DNA of 33,542 nucleotides from Rhodospirillaceae bacterium (lineage in GTDB: Bacteria > Pseudomonadota > Alphaproteobacteria > Rhodospirillales > JABJKH01). Where the stretch lies: assembly GCA_018660465.1 (NCBI GenBank), contig JABJKH010000027.1, positions 1 to 33,542 of the forward strand, in the 5' to 3' direction. Positions 1 through 8,475 of the stretch are shown piece by piece. A model generated the notes under the pieces. It did not search any database. It had not been told where the DNA came from and was given only the letters and a program-made list of their open reading frames with translations. Both the position numbers and the translations under genes were made by a program. Each line of letters starts with the position of its first letter. The first letter of the stretch is position 1.

Positions 1-442
1 CCACCAGCTGCATCAGGTCTTTATCCGAAGAAACAATGGTGACCTCCGCCCCAATTTCCCGAGCCTGGCGGGCATAGGTGGCGATCAGGTCATCGGCCTC
101 GTATCCCTCCATACCGACCTCGGCAATATTAAGTGCACGGGTGGCTTCGCGGACCAATGCAAACTGCGGGATTAAATCATCCGGCGGTGGCGGTCGATGG
201 GCTTTGTATTCACCGTAAATTTCGTTGCGGAATGTTTTTCGGGCGCGGTCAAAGACCACCGCGATATGATCCGCATCCGTATCTTCGACCAGCTTCATCA
301 ACATCTTGGTGAAGCCAAAGACAGCGTTCACCGGCGTGCCATCGGCGCGCGACATCGGTGGCAAACCGTGATAGGCGCGGAAAAGAAATCCCGATCCGTC
401 GATCAGGAAGACATGTTTTGGGATTGAGGCAGCCTCGGTCAG
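1..442 (-). CDS. polA: DNA polymerase I, N-terminal 5'-3' exonuclease part (partial)
   Basis: This is the 5' end of DNA polymerase I, which removes RNA primers and fills gaps in replication and repair; the gene runs off the left edge. The visible ~147 residues are the 5' nuclease domain. They begin with KHVFLIDGSGFLFRAYHGLP, then carry the family stretches VFDRARKTFRNEIYGEYKAHR-like (about residues 60-82), EGYEADDLIATYA and VSSDKDLMQLV, which supply acidic metal-binding residues. There is no ATG, GTG or TTG between the upstream in-frame stop and the conserved N-terminus. The only usual-type candidate is CTG at 442-440, which shares CTGA with the stop codon of the zinc-finger gene and follows a GAGG purine run. 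The next ATG lies inside the conserved domain (PPMSR), so a start there would remove the first catalytic Asp. Family assignment is firm; the CTG start is inferred. Confidence 0.9.
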   Translation of the reverse strand, partial: MTEAASIPKHVFLIDGSGFLFRAYHGLPPMSRADGTPVNAVFGFTKMLMKLVEDTDADHIAVVFDRARKTFRNEIYGEYKAHRPPPPDDLIPQFALVREATRALNIAEVGMEGYEADDLIATYARQAREIGAEVTIVSSDKDLMQLV

Positions 443-618
443 TGGCCCGCCGCCTCTTCGGCATCATCGCTCAGGATAAACTGCGCGCTGCAATAGGGGC
501 AGACGACGTCGCCCGTGTCGCCAATTTTTAGATAAACGTTGGGATGGCCCAGCGGACCGCCGCCGCCATCGCACGCAACCGACCGTGTTTGTACATAAAC
601 GGGTTCTTCTGTATCCAT
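439..618 (-). CDS. CHCC-type zinc-finger protein (NDUFS6-like)
   Basis: This 59-residue protein contains the zf-CHCC arrangement: a Cys in VACDGGGG, then GHPNVYL with the His ligand, then CPYCS with the last two Cys. Free-standing versions are common in alphaproteobacteria and resemble the accessory complex I subunit NDUFS6; their exact role is not settled. The start at 618 was chosen because conservation begins at MDTEEPVY and a GGGG purine run lies about ten bases upstream. A longer reading from 681 would add 21 unsupported residues. Its TGA overlaps the putative CTG start of polA, so the two are probably translated from one message. Confidence 0.75.
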   Translation of the reverse strand: MDTEEPVYVQTRSVACDGGGGPLGHPNVYLKIGDTGDVVCPYCSAQFILSDDAEEAAGH

Positions 619-763
619 GATCTGACCCCAAAGAACGTTGACCGAACCGATACTTGGATGATACCGATTGAGCCACGACAATCAATGTCTTGATTGGGGT
701 CTTGATTGGGGCCTTGATCCGGTTTAATGCCAAACTCGTCCTGTGCCTCCTGCTTCCGGAATT

Positions 764-1732
764 ATGAAATTTATGCCTGACGCTTCAATACCAAATGCCG
801 TCGAAATTCGGGGGCTCTCAAAAACCTACGCTGGCGTTGCGGGCCAGCCGCCGAAGGTGGCCTTGAAAGACGTGAATCTGGACATTCCAGCGGGCTCCTT
901 TTTTGGACTGTTGGGGCCAAATGGCGCCGGGAAATCCACCTTGATCAACACGCTGGCGGGGCTGGTCATTAAAACGTCAGGCAGCGCCAAGATTTGTGGC
1001 TACGACATCGAAAAAGAAATGCGCCAAGCCCGCACATCCATTGGCGTCGTGCCACAGGAATTGAGCATTGATCCGTTTTTTACGCCGCGTGAATTGCTCG
1101 ACCTGCAAGCTGGGCTATACGGTGTCCCAAAGAAAGACCGCCAAACCGATGATATTTTGCGGGCCGTAGGACTTGAAGACAAAGGTGACGCTTACCCCCG
1201 AACTCTGTCCGGCGGCATGCGACGACGCTTGTTGGTTGCCAAAGCCATGGTTCACCGGCCCCGGGTCCTGGTCCTGGACGAGCCGTCTGCGGGCGTGGAT
1301 ATTGACCTTCGCCGTCAGCTTTGGACGCACGTTAAGGAATTGAATGCGCAAGGCACCACCGTTCTGCTCACCACCCATTATTTGGAAGAGGCCGAAGCCC
1401 TTTGTGACGAAATCGCCATCATCAACAACGGAGAACTGATCGCCTGCGAAGCAACGGATAAGCTTCTGCAGCGCCTGGACGCCAAGCAAATGATGGTGAC
1501 CGTTGACCAAGATGTTGGCACCTTGCCCGACGTCTTCGCGCCCTTCAATGTCGAGCAACGAAATGGCCGCCAATTGATATTTAGATATTCCCCCAGCAAG
1601 ACCAACAGTGGTGAAATTCTGACCGCAATTCAGACTGCCGGGTTCGCGATCATCGACCTCGCCACTAAAGAAGTCGAGCTGGAAGACATCTTCCTGCACC
1701 TCACCGGCGGGGCGGAGACGGGGAAGCTTTAG
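764..1732 (+). CDS. ABC transporter ATP-binding protein (ABC-2/drug-export type)
   Basis: This is a cytoplasmic ATPase of the CcmA/YadG-like class that energises ABC-2 type exporters. It shows Walker A GPNGAGKST (about residues 50-60), a Q-loop VVPQE, signature LSGGMRRR, Walker B VLVLDEPSAG and the H-loop in TTHYLEEAE, followed by a ~90-residue C-terminal extension typical of DrrA-like proteins. The start is uncertain: GTG 743, ATG 764 and ATG 773 are all in frame and none has a strong ribosome site. ATG 764 has GGA three bases upstream. The stop TAG is followed immediately by the ATG of the lipoprotein hydrolase. The usual ABC-2 permease partner is not downstream here, so it must be encoded elsewhere or be absent. 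Confidence 0.85.
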   Translation: MKFMPDASIPNAVEIRGLSKTYAGVAGQPPKVALKDVNLDIPAGSFFGLLGPNGAGKSTLINTLAGLVIKTSGSAKICGYDIEKEMRQARTSIGVVPQELSIDPFFTPRELLDLQAGLYGVPKKDRQTDDILRAVGLEDKGDAYPRTLSGGMRRRLLVAKAMVHRPRVLVLDEPSAGVDIDLRRQLWTHVKELNAQGTTVLLTTHYLEEAEALCDEIAIINNGELIACEATDKLLQRLDAKQMMVTVDQDVGTLPDVFAPFNVEQRNGRQLIFRYSPSKTNSGEILTAIQTAGFAIIDLATKEVELEDIFLHLTGGAETGKL

Positions 1733-2734
1733 ATGAGGTGGCGGGGTCTCCGGTTCATACTTCCGGCGATTCTGATCTTAACCGCGTGCGCGCCAATCCT
1801 AAAACAACCGGGTCCAGCCATTGGCGAAGCACGGCTTAGCAATGATGCTATTCTCACTGTTGATGGCTATCGCTTACCCCTTCGCAGTTGGAAACCGACA
1901 TCATCTCCACCAAAGGCTATCCTCGTCGCCTTGCACGGCTTTAACGATTACAGCAATTTTTTTCACGATCCCGGAACCTATTTGGCAGAACAAGGGTTTC
2001 TAACCTACGCCTACGATCAGCGAGGATTCGGCGAAACTCAGCACCGCGGATTCTGGCCCGGCACCCAGGCCTATATCGATGATCTTAAAACCGTGGTGCG
2101 GTTGGTTCGTTCGAACCACAAAGGCGTTCCGCTCTACATCATTGGCGAAAGCATGGGCGGGGCGGTAACGATGGTTACAATGACAGGCCCGGAGCCCCCC
2201 AAAGTCGATGGCGTCATTCTATCTGCTCCGGCGGTTTGGGGCCGTGAAACCATGCCGTTCTATCAACGCTGGGCCTTGGGCGTTGCATCATACACCGTGC
2301 CCTGGCTAACGTTGACTGGTCGCGGATTAAAGATCAAACCATCCGATAATTTAGAAATGCTCCGCGCGCTCGGTCGCGACCCGCTGGTGATCAAAGAAAC
2401 CCGCGTCGATACTGTTCACGGCCTTACCAACCTTATGGATGCGGCCTTGGCGGCGTCGGATAAGTTCGATAAAAAATCGCTGATTTTATACGGCATGCGG
2501 GATGAAGTCGTACCAAAAGACCCAACAATTCAAATGCTCCGCCGATTGCCTAAATCAGCGCGCCAGCACCAACGCATTGCAATTTACAAAAAGGGCTACC
2601 ACATGCTGCTTCGGGATTTGAAGGCAAAAATCTTTTGGCACGACATCGCGGCCTGGATACAAAATGCACAAGCACCCTTGCCGTCTAAAGCTGACACGGG
2701 CGCTCGCGCGCGTTTCGTTTCAGAAAAGCCTTAG
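1733..2734 (+). CDS. Alpha/beta hydrolase lipoprotein (monoacylglycerol lipase-like)
   Basis: This 333-residue serine hydrolase is of the Hydrolase_4/lysophospholipase type. The N-terminus has two Arg, a hydrophobic stretch and a lipobox LTAC with Cys19, so it is probably exported and lipid-anchored. The catalytic triad can be read: Ser140 in GESMGG, Asp257 in YGMRDEVVP and His290 in GYHMLLRD; the oxyanion region is LHGFNDYSNFF. The family cleaves monoacylglycerols or related esters; the substrate here is unknown. It starts on the base after the stop of the ABC ATPase, so the two are an operon. Its TAG overlaps by four bases the stop of the convergent hydrolase. Confidence 0.85.
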   Translation: MRWRGLRFILPAILILTACAPILKQPGPAIGEARLSNDAILTVDGYRLPLRSWKPTSSPPKAILVALHGFNDYSNFFHDPGTYLAEQGFLTYAYDQRGFGETQHRGFWPGTQAYIDDLKTVVRLVRSNHKGVPLYIIGESMGGAVTMVTMTGPEPPKVDGVILSAPAVWGRETMPFYQRWALGVASYTVPWLTLTGRGLKIKPSDNLEMLRALGRDPLVIKETRVDTVHGLTNLMDAALAASDKFDKKSLILYGMRDEVVPKDPTIQMLRRLPKSARQHQRIAIYKKGYHMLLRDLKAKIFWHDIAAWIQNAQAPLPSKADTGARARFVSEKP

Positions 2735-3891
2735 TCGTTAAAAACGTCTGCGACCCAGTCGGCCATGTATTCGATCGCCAAGCTGCTATGATCAACCTGA
2801 CAGTGTTCAACCCCGCCCTCTTCCTCGGTAAAAATCTTAAGCTCAACCGCTGGGCTATTGACCGCCCCTGCCGCAGTTTTTTTCGCCATTGCTACTGGAA
2901 TCTGGCGATCATTTTCGCCGTGCAGAATAAGCAGCGGGCAGCGAATGTTTGCTAATGCCTCATCCAAAACCATCTCGTCGGTAAAGCTTATAATTTCTTC
3001 GCGCGTCGATGTGCCGAGGACCCAGTGCATGTGTTCTTCCCAATGGGAAACAGATAAATTTGTACCTGATCCATCGAGCCTTCCACGGGTAATGGTCCCA
3101 TAGTCGTTGATCGAACCCCATGCGACGACACAGTTTAGTCGGCTTTCAAACCCTGCCGCGCGCGGCGCGTAGTAACCGCCCAGGCTGATACCCGCGATGC
3201 CAATTTTATTAGCATCGATGTCCGCGCGGCTCTCTAGGTAATCAACTGCTGCGGAAGCTGGCTCTTCCGTATTCGGTGTAAGTTTAAGGTCTTGCAAACG
3301 CAGGGCCTCACCAACGCCAGGATGATCTAACAACAGCGTTGAAATTCCGCGCCGCGCATATTGCGCCGACAACCCGGTCAGATATAAATACTCTTTCATG
3401 ACATCCAATCCATCAAAATGGATGATGCAGGGCGCTGGCGAATTGTCCGTTACGTTTTGAGCCTGATAGAAAAGTGCTGGTAGAAAGGTGTCTTGGAATG
3501 GAACCTGAACCTTGGTCACGGGGGCTTGTAAATTTTGCGTACCGAGTTCGAAGCACCGGAGCATCCTTTTGTAGGTAACCAGACGTTCGGGCGAATTCGA
3601 CTTACCCATTCGTTCGGCGGTCATGAAGTAAATGGCGGCGCGCAAATATTTATCACCGGCGCTGATGCGTCGGTTCTTACCGACATCAAGTTTGGCCAAC
3701 CTCTCGGAACGCTCGCCGAGTTTCGACCAAGCATCGTGCCAAGATTGGTTTGCCGTATCATCATTGCGAACCGCAACGTCCTTTAGATCGCGCAACACCT
3801 CATCCACCTCGGACATGACGGCGCCTGCGTTCACCGCCATCATGGCCGCCATCGACCACGGATAATTTTCAGGAAAATATTCAAACATCAT
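2731..3891 (-). CDS. Alpha/beta hydrolase, DHPON-hydrolase/FrsA-like
   Basis: This 386-residue alpha/beta hydrolase carries an N-terminal helical cap (about residues 30-120). The nucleophile Ser236 lies in GISLGGYYAP, the acid is Asp328 in HGENDRQIP, and the His is probably His363 in GGVEHCQVD. The cap plus the EHCQVD ending resembles the 2,6-dihydroxypseudooxynicotine hydrolase group, which cleaves C-C or ester bonds; the true substrate cannot be read. No signal peptide is evident, so it is cytoplasmic. The ATG at 3891 has a GGGGG run about ten bases upstream. The gene is transcribed toward the lipoprotein hydrolase and their stop codons overlap at 2731-2734. Confidence 0.8.
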   Translation of the reverse strand: MMFEYFPENYPWSMAAMMAVNAGAVMSEVDEVLRDLKDVAVRNDDTANQSWHDAWSKLGERSERLAKLDVGKNRRISAGDKYLRAAIYFMTAERMGKSNSPERLVTYKRMLRCFELGTQNLQAPVTKVQVPFQDTFLPALFYQAQNVTDNSPAPCIIHFDGLDVMKEYLYLTGLSAQYARRGISTLLLDHPGVGEALRLQDLKLTPNTEEPASAAVDYLESRADIDANKIGIAGISLGGYYAPRAAGFESRLNCVVAWGSINDYGTITRGRLDGSGTNLSVSHWEEHMHWVLGTSTREEIISFTDEMVLDEALANIRCPLLILHGENDRQIPVAMAKKTAAGAVNSPAVELKIFTEEEGGVEHCQVDHSSLAIEYMADWVADVFND

Positions 3892-3962
3892 CGTTAGATA
3901 CCCCCGCCTTTTACAATTTCAGCGAAGGGTGAGGCTTGCATAAATGCAGCCTACAGGAAACC

Positions 3963-3987
3963 CCTGCGACCTCCGCTCCCTCAGCGT
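3963..3987. repeat. Dispersed repeat, copy 5 (outer block only)
   Basis: The stretch around TGCGACCTCCGCTCCCTCAG is nearly identical to 14573-14598, just upstream of tRNA-Arg, with two differences in about 25 bases. It lies in the 206-base gap before the bicupin gene. It is the outer block of the larger repeat seen complete at 14462-14598. Confidence 0.55.
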
Positions 3988-4097
3988 GAATTCTCAGTTA
4001 CGGGCACTCGTCGTGCAACTCGATAGACTCTTTCACTGCTACCACATAGACTTTTGTCGAAAGTGCGCGTGTGCAGATTAATATACGGAGGAATCCG

Positions 4098-4778
4098 ATG
4101 ATGACTGATCCTGAAGTCAATGCTGATTGCACAAAGCTTGTCATTCTACGCCCCGACGAAATGGCGTGGGAAAGTACCGATCAAACCGGTGTTTCAAGAA
4201 AAATTCTCGAGCGGGTAAACAATAGAGAGTTGGGACGCGAAACATCGCTTGTCCGTCTCGCTCCGAACACTCAATTAGCGCCAGAGGTATTAGAAACGCG
4301 GTTAGAGATTTTCGTCATAGAAGGGATGTTCTCTGACGGACACGGCGACTATGGCGCTCGGACATTCATTATGAACCCACCGGGGACAACCTATACGGCG
4401 GCTTCAAAAGAAGGATGTGTTATCTACGTTAAACGTCTCAACGGATTCGGGAGCGATGATAAGCGAACGACGACTGATCTCGATGCTGCGGAATGGATGC
4501 CCTTCGGTCACCGGGTAGCCGAGGTCGTTCATTTCTACAAAAACGAAGAGCGTGATGTAACCGCCCGCGTCGGAAAAGTGTTCCCAAATGCGACGATCAT
4601 GGAGCACGATCACCCCGGCGGCGAAGAAGTGCTGATCCTTGACGGCGTGTTTACGGATCAGTTTGGCGACATTACCCCCGGATCATGGGCGCGTTATCCA
4701 ATAGGGCTCGCCCATGCACCTCATACCGCGGACGACGGTGCGCTTGTTTACATCAGAGATGGAGACGTCCGCTGGTAG
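4098..4778 (+). CDS. Bicupin protein (ChrR-like cupin domains)
   Basis: This 226-residue protein has two tandem cupin folds of the ChrR anti-sigma type. The second domain carries a plausible metal site: His170 and His172 in EHDHPGGEE, Glu176/Glu177, and a later His in GLAHAPH (206 or 209). The first domain (about residues 45-115) keeps the fold signature but lacks the paired His, so it is likely metal-free. ChrR proteins pair such a cupin with an N-terminal sigma-binding zinc domain; that part and any sigma factor are missing here, so an enzymatic or small-molecule-sensing role is more likely. ATG 4098 was chosen over GTG 4071 because GGAGG lies at 4088-4092, just upstream. Confidence 0.75.
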   Translation: MMTDPEVNADCTKLVILRPDEMAWESTDQTGVSRKILERVNNRELGRETSLVRLAPNTQLAPEVLETRLEIFVIEGMFSDGHGDYGARTFIMNPPGTTYTAASKEGCVIYVKRLNGFGSDDKRTTTDLDAAEWMPFGHRVAEVVHFYKNEERDVTARVGKVFPNATIMEHDHPGGEEVLILDGVFTDQFGDITPGSWARYPIGLAHAPHTADDGALVYIRDGDVRW

Positions 4779-4836
4779 GGTATTAACCAATAATGAAATT
4801 TGGGAAGACAGGAGAGAGTAACCGAGACACTAATTC

Positions 4837-5220
4837 TCATTCACGCTGCATCACTCGTTCGATCTCGTCAGCGAAGGTGGCTGGGTCAATGGGTTTGTTA
4901 AAAAATGCATCGAAATCAGCGTCTTCGATCTTCGATTGTATGGTCCTGTCCACCGCGCCTGAAACCATAATATATTTCACATGCTGCAATTCCGAGTCCT
5001 CTCGAAGATCACGCACCATCTCAAAGCCATCCACTCCGAACATAACCCGATCCGTAATAACGCAGTCGGGGCGTAAATCAGGAATATCTAAGCCAGCTGA
5101 CATGCCAGAATGAGACAAAACAACGTCATGACCACGATCCTCTAGAAGCGCGCACATCAGTTTAAGCATGCTTGCATCGTCGTCGACGATGACGAACTTG
5201 TAGGGTGGCTGGGAACCCAT
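4837..5220 (-). CDS. Single-domain response regulator
   Basis: This 127-residue stand-alone receiver has the acidic pocket VDDD (13-15), phospho-acceptor Asp57 in CVITDRVM, Ser in MVSGA in place of the switch Thr, and Lys109 in FNKPI. No output domain follows, so it probably works by phosphotransfer or protein binding, as in CheY or Spo0F-like proteins. It lies downstream of the CHASE3 kinase on the same strand, 271 bases apart. The gap holds a fragment of the dispersed repeat and no clear terminator. No good ribosome site precedes ATG 5220. Confidence 0.88.
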   Translation of the reverse strand: MGSQPPYKFVIVDDDASMLKLMCALLEDRGHDVVLSHSGMSAGLDIPDLRPDCVITDRVMFGVDGFEMVRDLREDSELQHVKYIMVSGAVDRTIQSKIEDADFDAFFNKPIDPATFADEIERVMQRE

Positions 5221-5320
5221 CGTGTACGTACCATTTGTTTAAGAAACAGTTCTACTGATCAACCGTATATATGTCTAGAGCATCCATACGCAAAAAATAT
5301 TCGCTTCCCCACACACCGCA

Positions 5321-5353
5321 CCGCGCACCCAGCACAATTCGAACATGTGATCG
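5321..5353. repeat. Dispersed tRNA-like repeat, copy 4 (T-arm block)
   Basis: The segment containing GCGCACCCAGCACAATTCGA matches the T-arm-like block of the copies at 12541-12573 and 14509-14541. Read on the minus strand it has the TTCGAAT loop core and flanking stem bases of a tRNA T-arm. It occupies the 271-base gap (5221-5491) between the receiver gene and the CHASE3 kinase; nothing else is evident there. Confidence 0.55.
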
Positions 5354-5491
5354 CTTATGGTGAGTAAAGCCGACGTGATCAAAGGCTGGTATTAATGTTT
5401 ATACCTAACCTGACTCGGGCATTGTAATGAAAGATCAACATTTTCATTATGGGAATGGCGTAAAACAGGTTAACGGCATCGTATTAATGAC

Positions 5492-7024
5492 TTACCCTTT
5501 ATGAATAATAGGATAATCCATCCAGAATGTAGTTCCTATTCCTTCTTTGCTCTCAAAGCCAATTTGGCCCCCCATAAGTTCAGTCAACGCCTTGGCAATT
5601 GCCAAACCGACCCCACTACCGCTGATAGGTGAATTTTCCATATCAAGACGATGAAAAGGCAGGAATACTTCTGCGTATCTATCCACCGGTATGCCTCTGC
5701 CAGTATCCGAAACAGATATACGTACCCGATCATTATTCTCAAGCGAAGCACCGACTCTGATCTCTCCGCCGGGCTGATTGTAGAGGACCGCATTGGATAG
5801 AAAAGTCATCAAAACTTCCTTTCCATGCTCAGGATCAATCCGAATTTGCGGCAAGCCTTCATCGGGAAATTCTGTGATCAGTTTAATGTCATGCCTGTCA
5901 GCGTTGTTCCTAGCCGCTTCCAGGCATTCATCCGACATCTCCTTGATGGCCACATCAAAAGCAACAATGGATGTCGTGCCATCTGAGATATCTGAAAATA
6001 ACAGAATTTTATCAACCAAGTTAGTAAGGGTGTGACCTCCTTTGACAATGTGTTGTACACACGCTTCCTGGTGCTCGTTTAATGGTGCCTCCGGTGTCCC
6101 CTCCAACATTTGACCGAAACCAAGGATCGCATTTAAGGGTGTTCTCAGTTCATGGCTCATCGCTGACAGAAATGCTGATTTGGCGCGATTTGCGGCTTCG
6201 GCTTTGTCGCGAGAAATGATTAAACTGGCTTTTCCGTCCTCTACCCGCTGGCTCAATAATCGAGTCTGGTTTCGTAAGTTATAAATGACGTAAATGCCAA
6301 TGGCGGAAAGAACAAATAGGGAAATTACCTCAATTATAGAGCCTATTCTCCTATGGTTCTTTGTTTCCAGTTTTCTCTGGTCCAGAAGCGTGCTTTCTTC
6401 AATTTCCATTGTTTTGATAATTTTCCGCAACTGATCCATGACCTCTTTACCATGGTTAGAATTGACCAGCTTAAGTGCGGCTTTCGGGTCTTGATTGCGC
6501 CAAAGGGAGACGGTTTCTCTCAATTCTGAAACCTTTTCAGCAATCAATGCCTCAACCTTGGTCAAAGCCTGTTGTTGGGTCGGGTTATCGAGGGTCAATC
6601 GTCGCACGAGCGACACGGGCTTATCTATTTCTTTAATGGCGAACTCGAACGGCTCAAGGTATTGCTCTTGACTGGTCAGTAAAAATCCACGTTGTCCAGT
6701 CTCGGCGTCTTGCATTGTCGAGAGCACCTTTTTAAGAGCGACTTGAACCTGATGTGTATGCGAGACCCACCGATAAGATTCTCGTGTTTCACGTTCAATC
6801 CAGGAATACGTGACAAATAATATCAATAACAACGAAAGCGAGATGACAGTCCCACGCCAACTGAAGAGACCTTCCAACTGTTGTTGTTTATTGTCCCGCT
6901 CTGACACCGCCGTAGGGGGCATTTGTTCCTGTCCCTTCGAATTTTTCTGCTGGGTGTTTTCGGAAGGTCGAATAGACTTTAACTGATCTCTCGGGGCCAC
7001 AGTAAAAACTTTGATGCTGTTCAT
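5492..7024 (-). CDS. CHASE3-domain sensor histidine kinase
   Basis: This 510-residue inner-membrane kinase has a first membrane helix at about 58-75, a CHASE3-like periplasmic sensor at about 85-220 (DAETGQRGFLLT motif) and a second helix at about 228-250. HisKA follows with His291 in SHELRTPLNA. The HATPase has an N-box near Asn411 (SNAVLYN), DTGRGIP at 440-446 and GSGVGLAIAK near 469. There is no receiver, so the partner is probably a separate regulator; the single-domain receiver downstream on the same strand is the nearest candidate. Translation may start at 7024, where ATGA overlaps the stop of a small upstream ORF with its own strong ribosome site. The signal sensed is unknown. Confidence 0.88.
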   Translation of the reverse strand: MNSIKVFTVAPRDQLKSIRPSENTQQKNSKGQEQMPPTAVSERDNKQQQLEGLFSWRGTVISLSLLLILFVTYSWIERETRESYRWVSHTHQVQVALKKVLSTMQDAETGQRGFLLTSQEQYLEPFEFAIKEIDKPVSLVRRLTLDNPTQQQALTKVEALIAEKVSELRETVSLWRNQDPKAALKLVNSNHGKEVMDQLRKIIKTMEIEESTLLDQRKLETKNHRRIGSIIEVISLFVLSAIGIYVIYNLRNQTRLLSQRVEDGKASLIISRDKAEAANRAKSAFLSAMSHELRTPLNAILGFGQMLEGTPEAPLNEHQEACVQHIVKGGHTLTNLVDKILLFSDISDGTTSIVAFDVAIKEMSDECLEAARNNADRHDIKLITEFPDEGLPQIRIDPEHGKEVLMTFLSNAVLYNQPGGEIRVGASLENNDRVRISVSDTGRGIPVDRYAEVFLPFHRLDMENSPISGSGVGLAIAKALTELMGGQIGFESKEGIGTTFWMDYPIIHKG

Positions 7025-7113
7025 CCACTAATTTTTTCCGGTGCTATTTTTCTTCGACCCGTCAGATCATATGGCAATTGCTCGTTTCTGTTCCGCCCTT
7101 CATACGGAGGCAT
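7021..7113 (-). CDS. Small upstream ORF coupled to the histidine kinase
   Basis: A 30-codon ORF begins at MPPYEGRNRN and ends with TGA overlapping the kinase ATG (ATGA at 7024-7021). It has a strong ribosome site, AGGAG, six bases before its ATG; the kinase itself has only a poor one. This arrangement suggests translational coupling or a leader peptide. The product has no recognisable domain and is rich in charged residues (DLTGRRKIAPEK). A longer in-frame reading extends upstream to 7233. It may also be chance. Confidence 0.4.
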   Translation of the reverse strand: MPPYEGRNRNEQLPYDLTGRRKIAPEKISG

Positions 7114-7460
7114 GAACTCTCCTGGCCCCATTCTCCTTTCAAAACAAAGTAACTCATTGACCGCCACTATATGGATTACGGCTAATTTTGCTTTGACCAC
7201 AGTCAAGCTCGTTCCCCAATTGTAGACCAACATGAGTCAGCGGCACATTCCTTCTTTGGCACCGAACCTCAGATTACAAAAATTCGCTCACAGCCGCATA
7301 GCAATATAGGGTTGGAGTCGATAATTTAGACCGCTTTTGATCCTTTTCAGACTTATGAAGGAGAGATGTGAACCCATTGGTAAGTTCCGCCTTGCCTGGG
7401 AACATTGCTATGCAGTGCTGGTTGGCGATATGTTTGCCATTCAATAGTGGGGAATTATCG

Positions 7461-7910
7461 ATGGTCGGAGACCACAAGAATGAAAAAACTCTCATAATCG
7501 ATGATAAAATAAAGAAATTTGTTGAATTAATAAATTCAACAAAGGGCGACGGAGAACTGACCTTTTCCCATATCCAGTCGCGGCCTTTTATGCCCTATTG
7601 GGCAAATATCATGATCACAAAATTTCACCCGGAAGTTAATGATTTTCAGGTAATCTTCCATGGAACCGATGTCGTTTCCCATGTTCTAAGAGACCAAACA
7701 GGAAAATTTCTAAAAGACCCAGATTTCCGAAGTTCTTCACCAGAAATTTTAACGGCACATACGACAGCTTTCATTGAAAACAGACCAATATTTCTAAAAG
7801 GAGATTTGTCGATTGATAAAAGGAAGCATAAAAAATTTAATCAGGTCAAAACACCTCTATTATTTAAGAACAACGAGAAAGGTACCGTAACCTACGTTTT
7901 ATATTATTAG
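7461..7910 (+). CDS. PAS_5-like sensory protein
   Basis: This 149-residue cytoplasmic protein lacks any enzymatic motif. The core FMPYWANIMITKF, the later FQVIFHGTDVV and DQTGKFL follow the PAS_5 pattern (W-x-x-I, then F-x-x-x-x-xGT, then TGK) seen in alphaproteobacterial single-PAS proteins. It is a paralogue of the protein at 11804-12256, which has KFWSNIAIHRY and FKYIFYGTNLV at matching positions. ATG 7461 has GTGGGGA upstream and gives a length equal to the paralogue; GTG 7368 with GAAGGAGAG is an alternative start. The gene is visibly richer in A+T than its neighbours. It is divergent from the CHASE3 kinase. A ligand-sensing or adaptor role is inferred. Confidence 0.65.
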   Translation: MVGDHKNEKTLIIDDKIKKFVELINSTKGDGELTFSHIQSRPFMPYWANIMITKFHPEVNDFQVIFHGTDVVSHVLRDQTGKFLKDPDFRSSSPEILTAHTTAFIENRPIFLKGDLSIDKRKHKKFNQVKTPLLFKNNEKGTVTYVLYY

Positions 7911-7996
7911 GCCCTGAAATCGAGTTCCAAGTCATAACCATAACCCCCATACACTCCTGAACCCTATTCTCACAAAACACGCCCCCGAAGCATCCC

Positions 7997-8203
7997 TTAT
8001 GTTTCCCGACATCGGAGACGATTCCCGACGTATTTTTCGACACGTGAGAAGACGTCAAATTCTTCTGCAATATATCGACGAATACTATTCGCTAAGGCGT
8101 AAATGTCTAAGGTCGGCATGATAGCGAGGTCTTCCAGATAATTCGCTCCTCTGGTTTTATGCCCAAGCCATTCGAGAACTTGGTGATCTTCTAGTGTTGC
8201 GTA
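7997..8203 (-). pseudogene. Possible gene remnant, family not recognised
   Basis: In the otherwise empty 565-base stretch 7911-8475 the minus strand has a 68-codon open frame between two stops. Its composition is protein-like: it contains EWLGHKTRG, TLDIYALANSIRRYIAEEFD and VFSRVEKYVG, with alternating charged and hydrophobic residues typical of helices. No ATG, GTG or TTG precedes the first 28 codons, and TGA interrupts the frame immediately upstream. It is best read as a decayed fragment. I cannot name a family. The rest of the stretch, including 8210-8475, shows nothing I can support. Confidence 0.35.
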
Positions 8204-8475
8204 TCATGTTCACCATCCATATTCGGCGACAAATGAGTACAAGCACCAATTTACCTACCAGGTTTATTGGAGATCGATTTCGCTTATATCTCCCCGATGT
8301 ACAAATTTTTTTGTCGTTGAACTGATGTCCTTTCGCGAAAATGAAAACATACCTATTTTTTCCGATCAGTCATACGACTGTATTCATAGGTAAATAACTG
8401 TGATTTAGAATTATTATATGCTATATGAAATTATTCATAACTCAGATGACCATAAGTTGTAGTGGAGATAGTTTT

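Noticed and set aside
249-467. 72-residue minus-strand ORF starting MMPKRRR
   Set aside because: It lies out of frame inside polA and the zinc-finger gene; its ATG is not in the polA frame.
7864-8070. 68-residue minus-strand ORF starting MQKNLTSS
   Set aside because: Overlaps the end of the PAS_5-like gene, has no ribosome site and no protein-like composition; the other minus-strand frame at 7997-8203 is more convincing.
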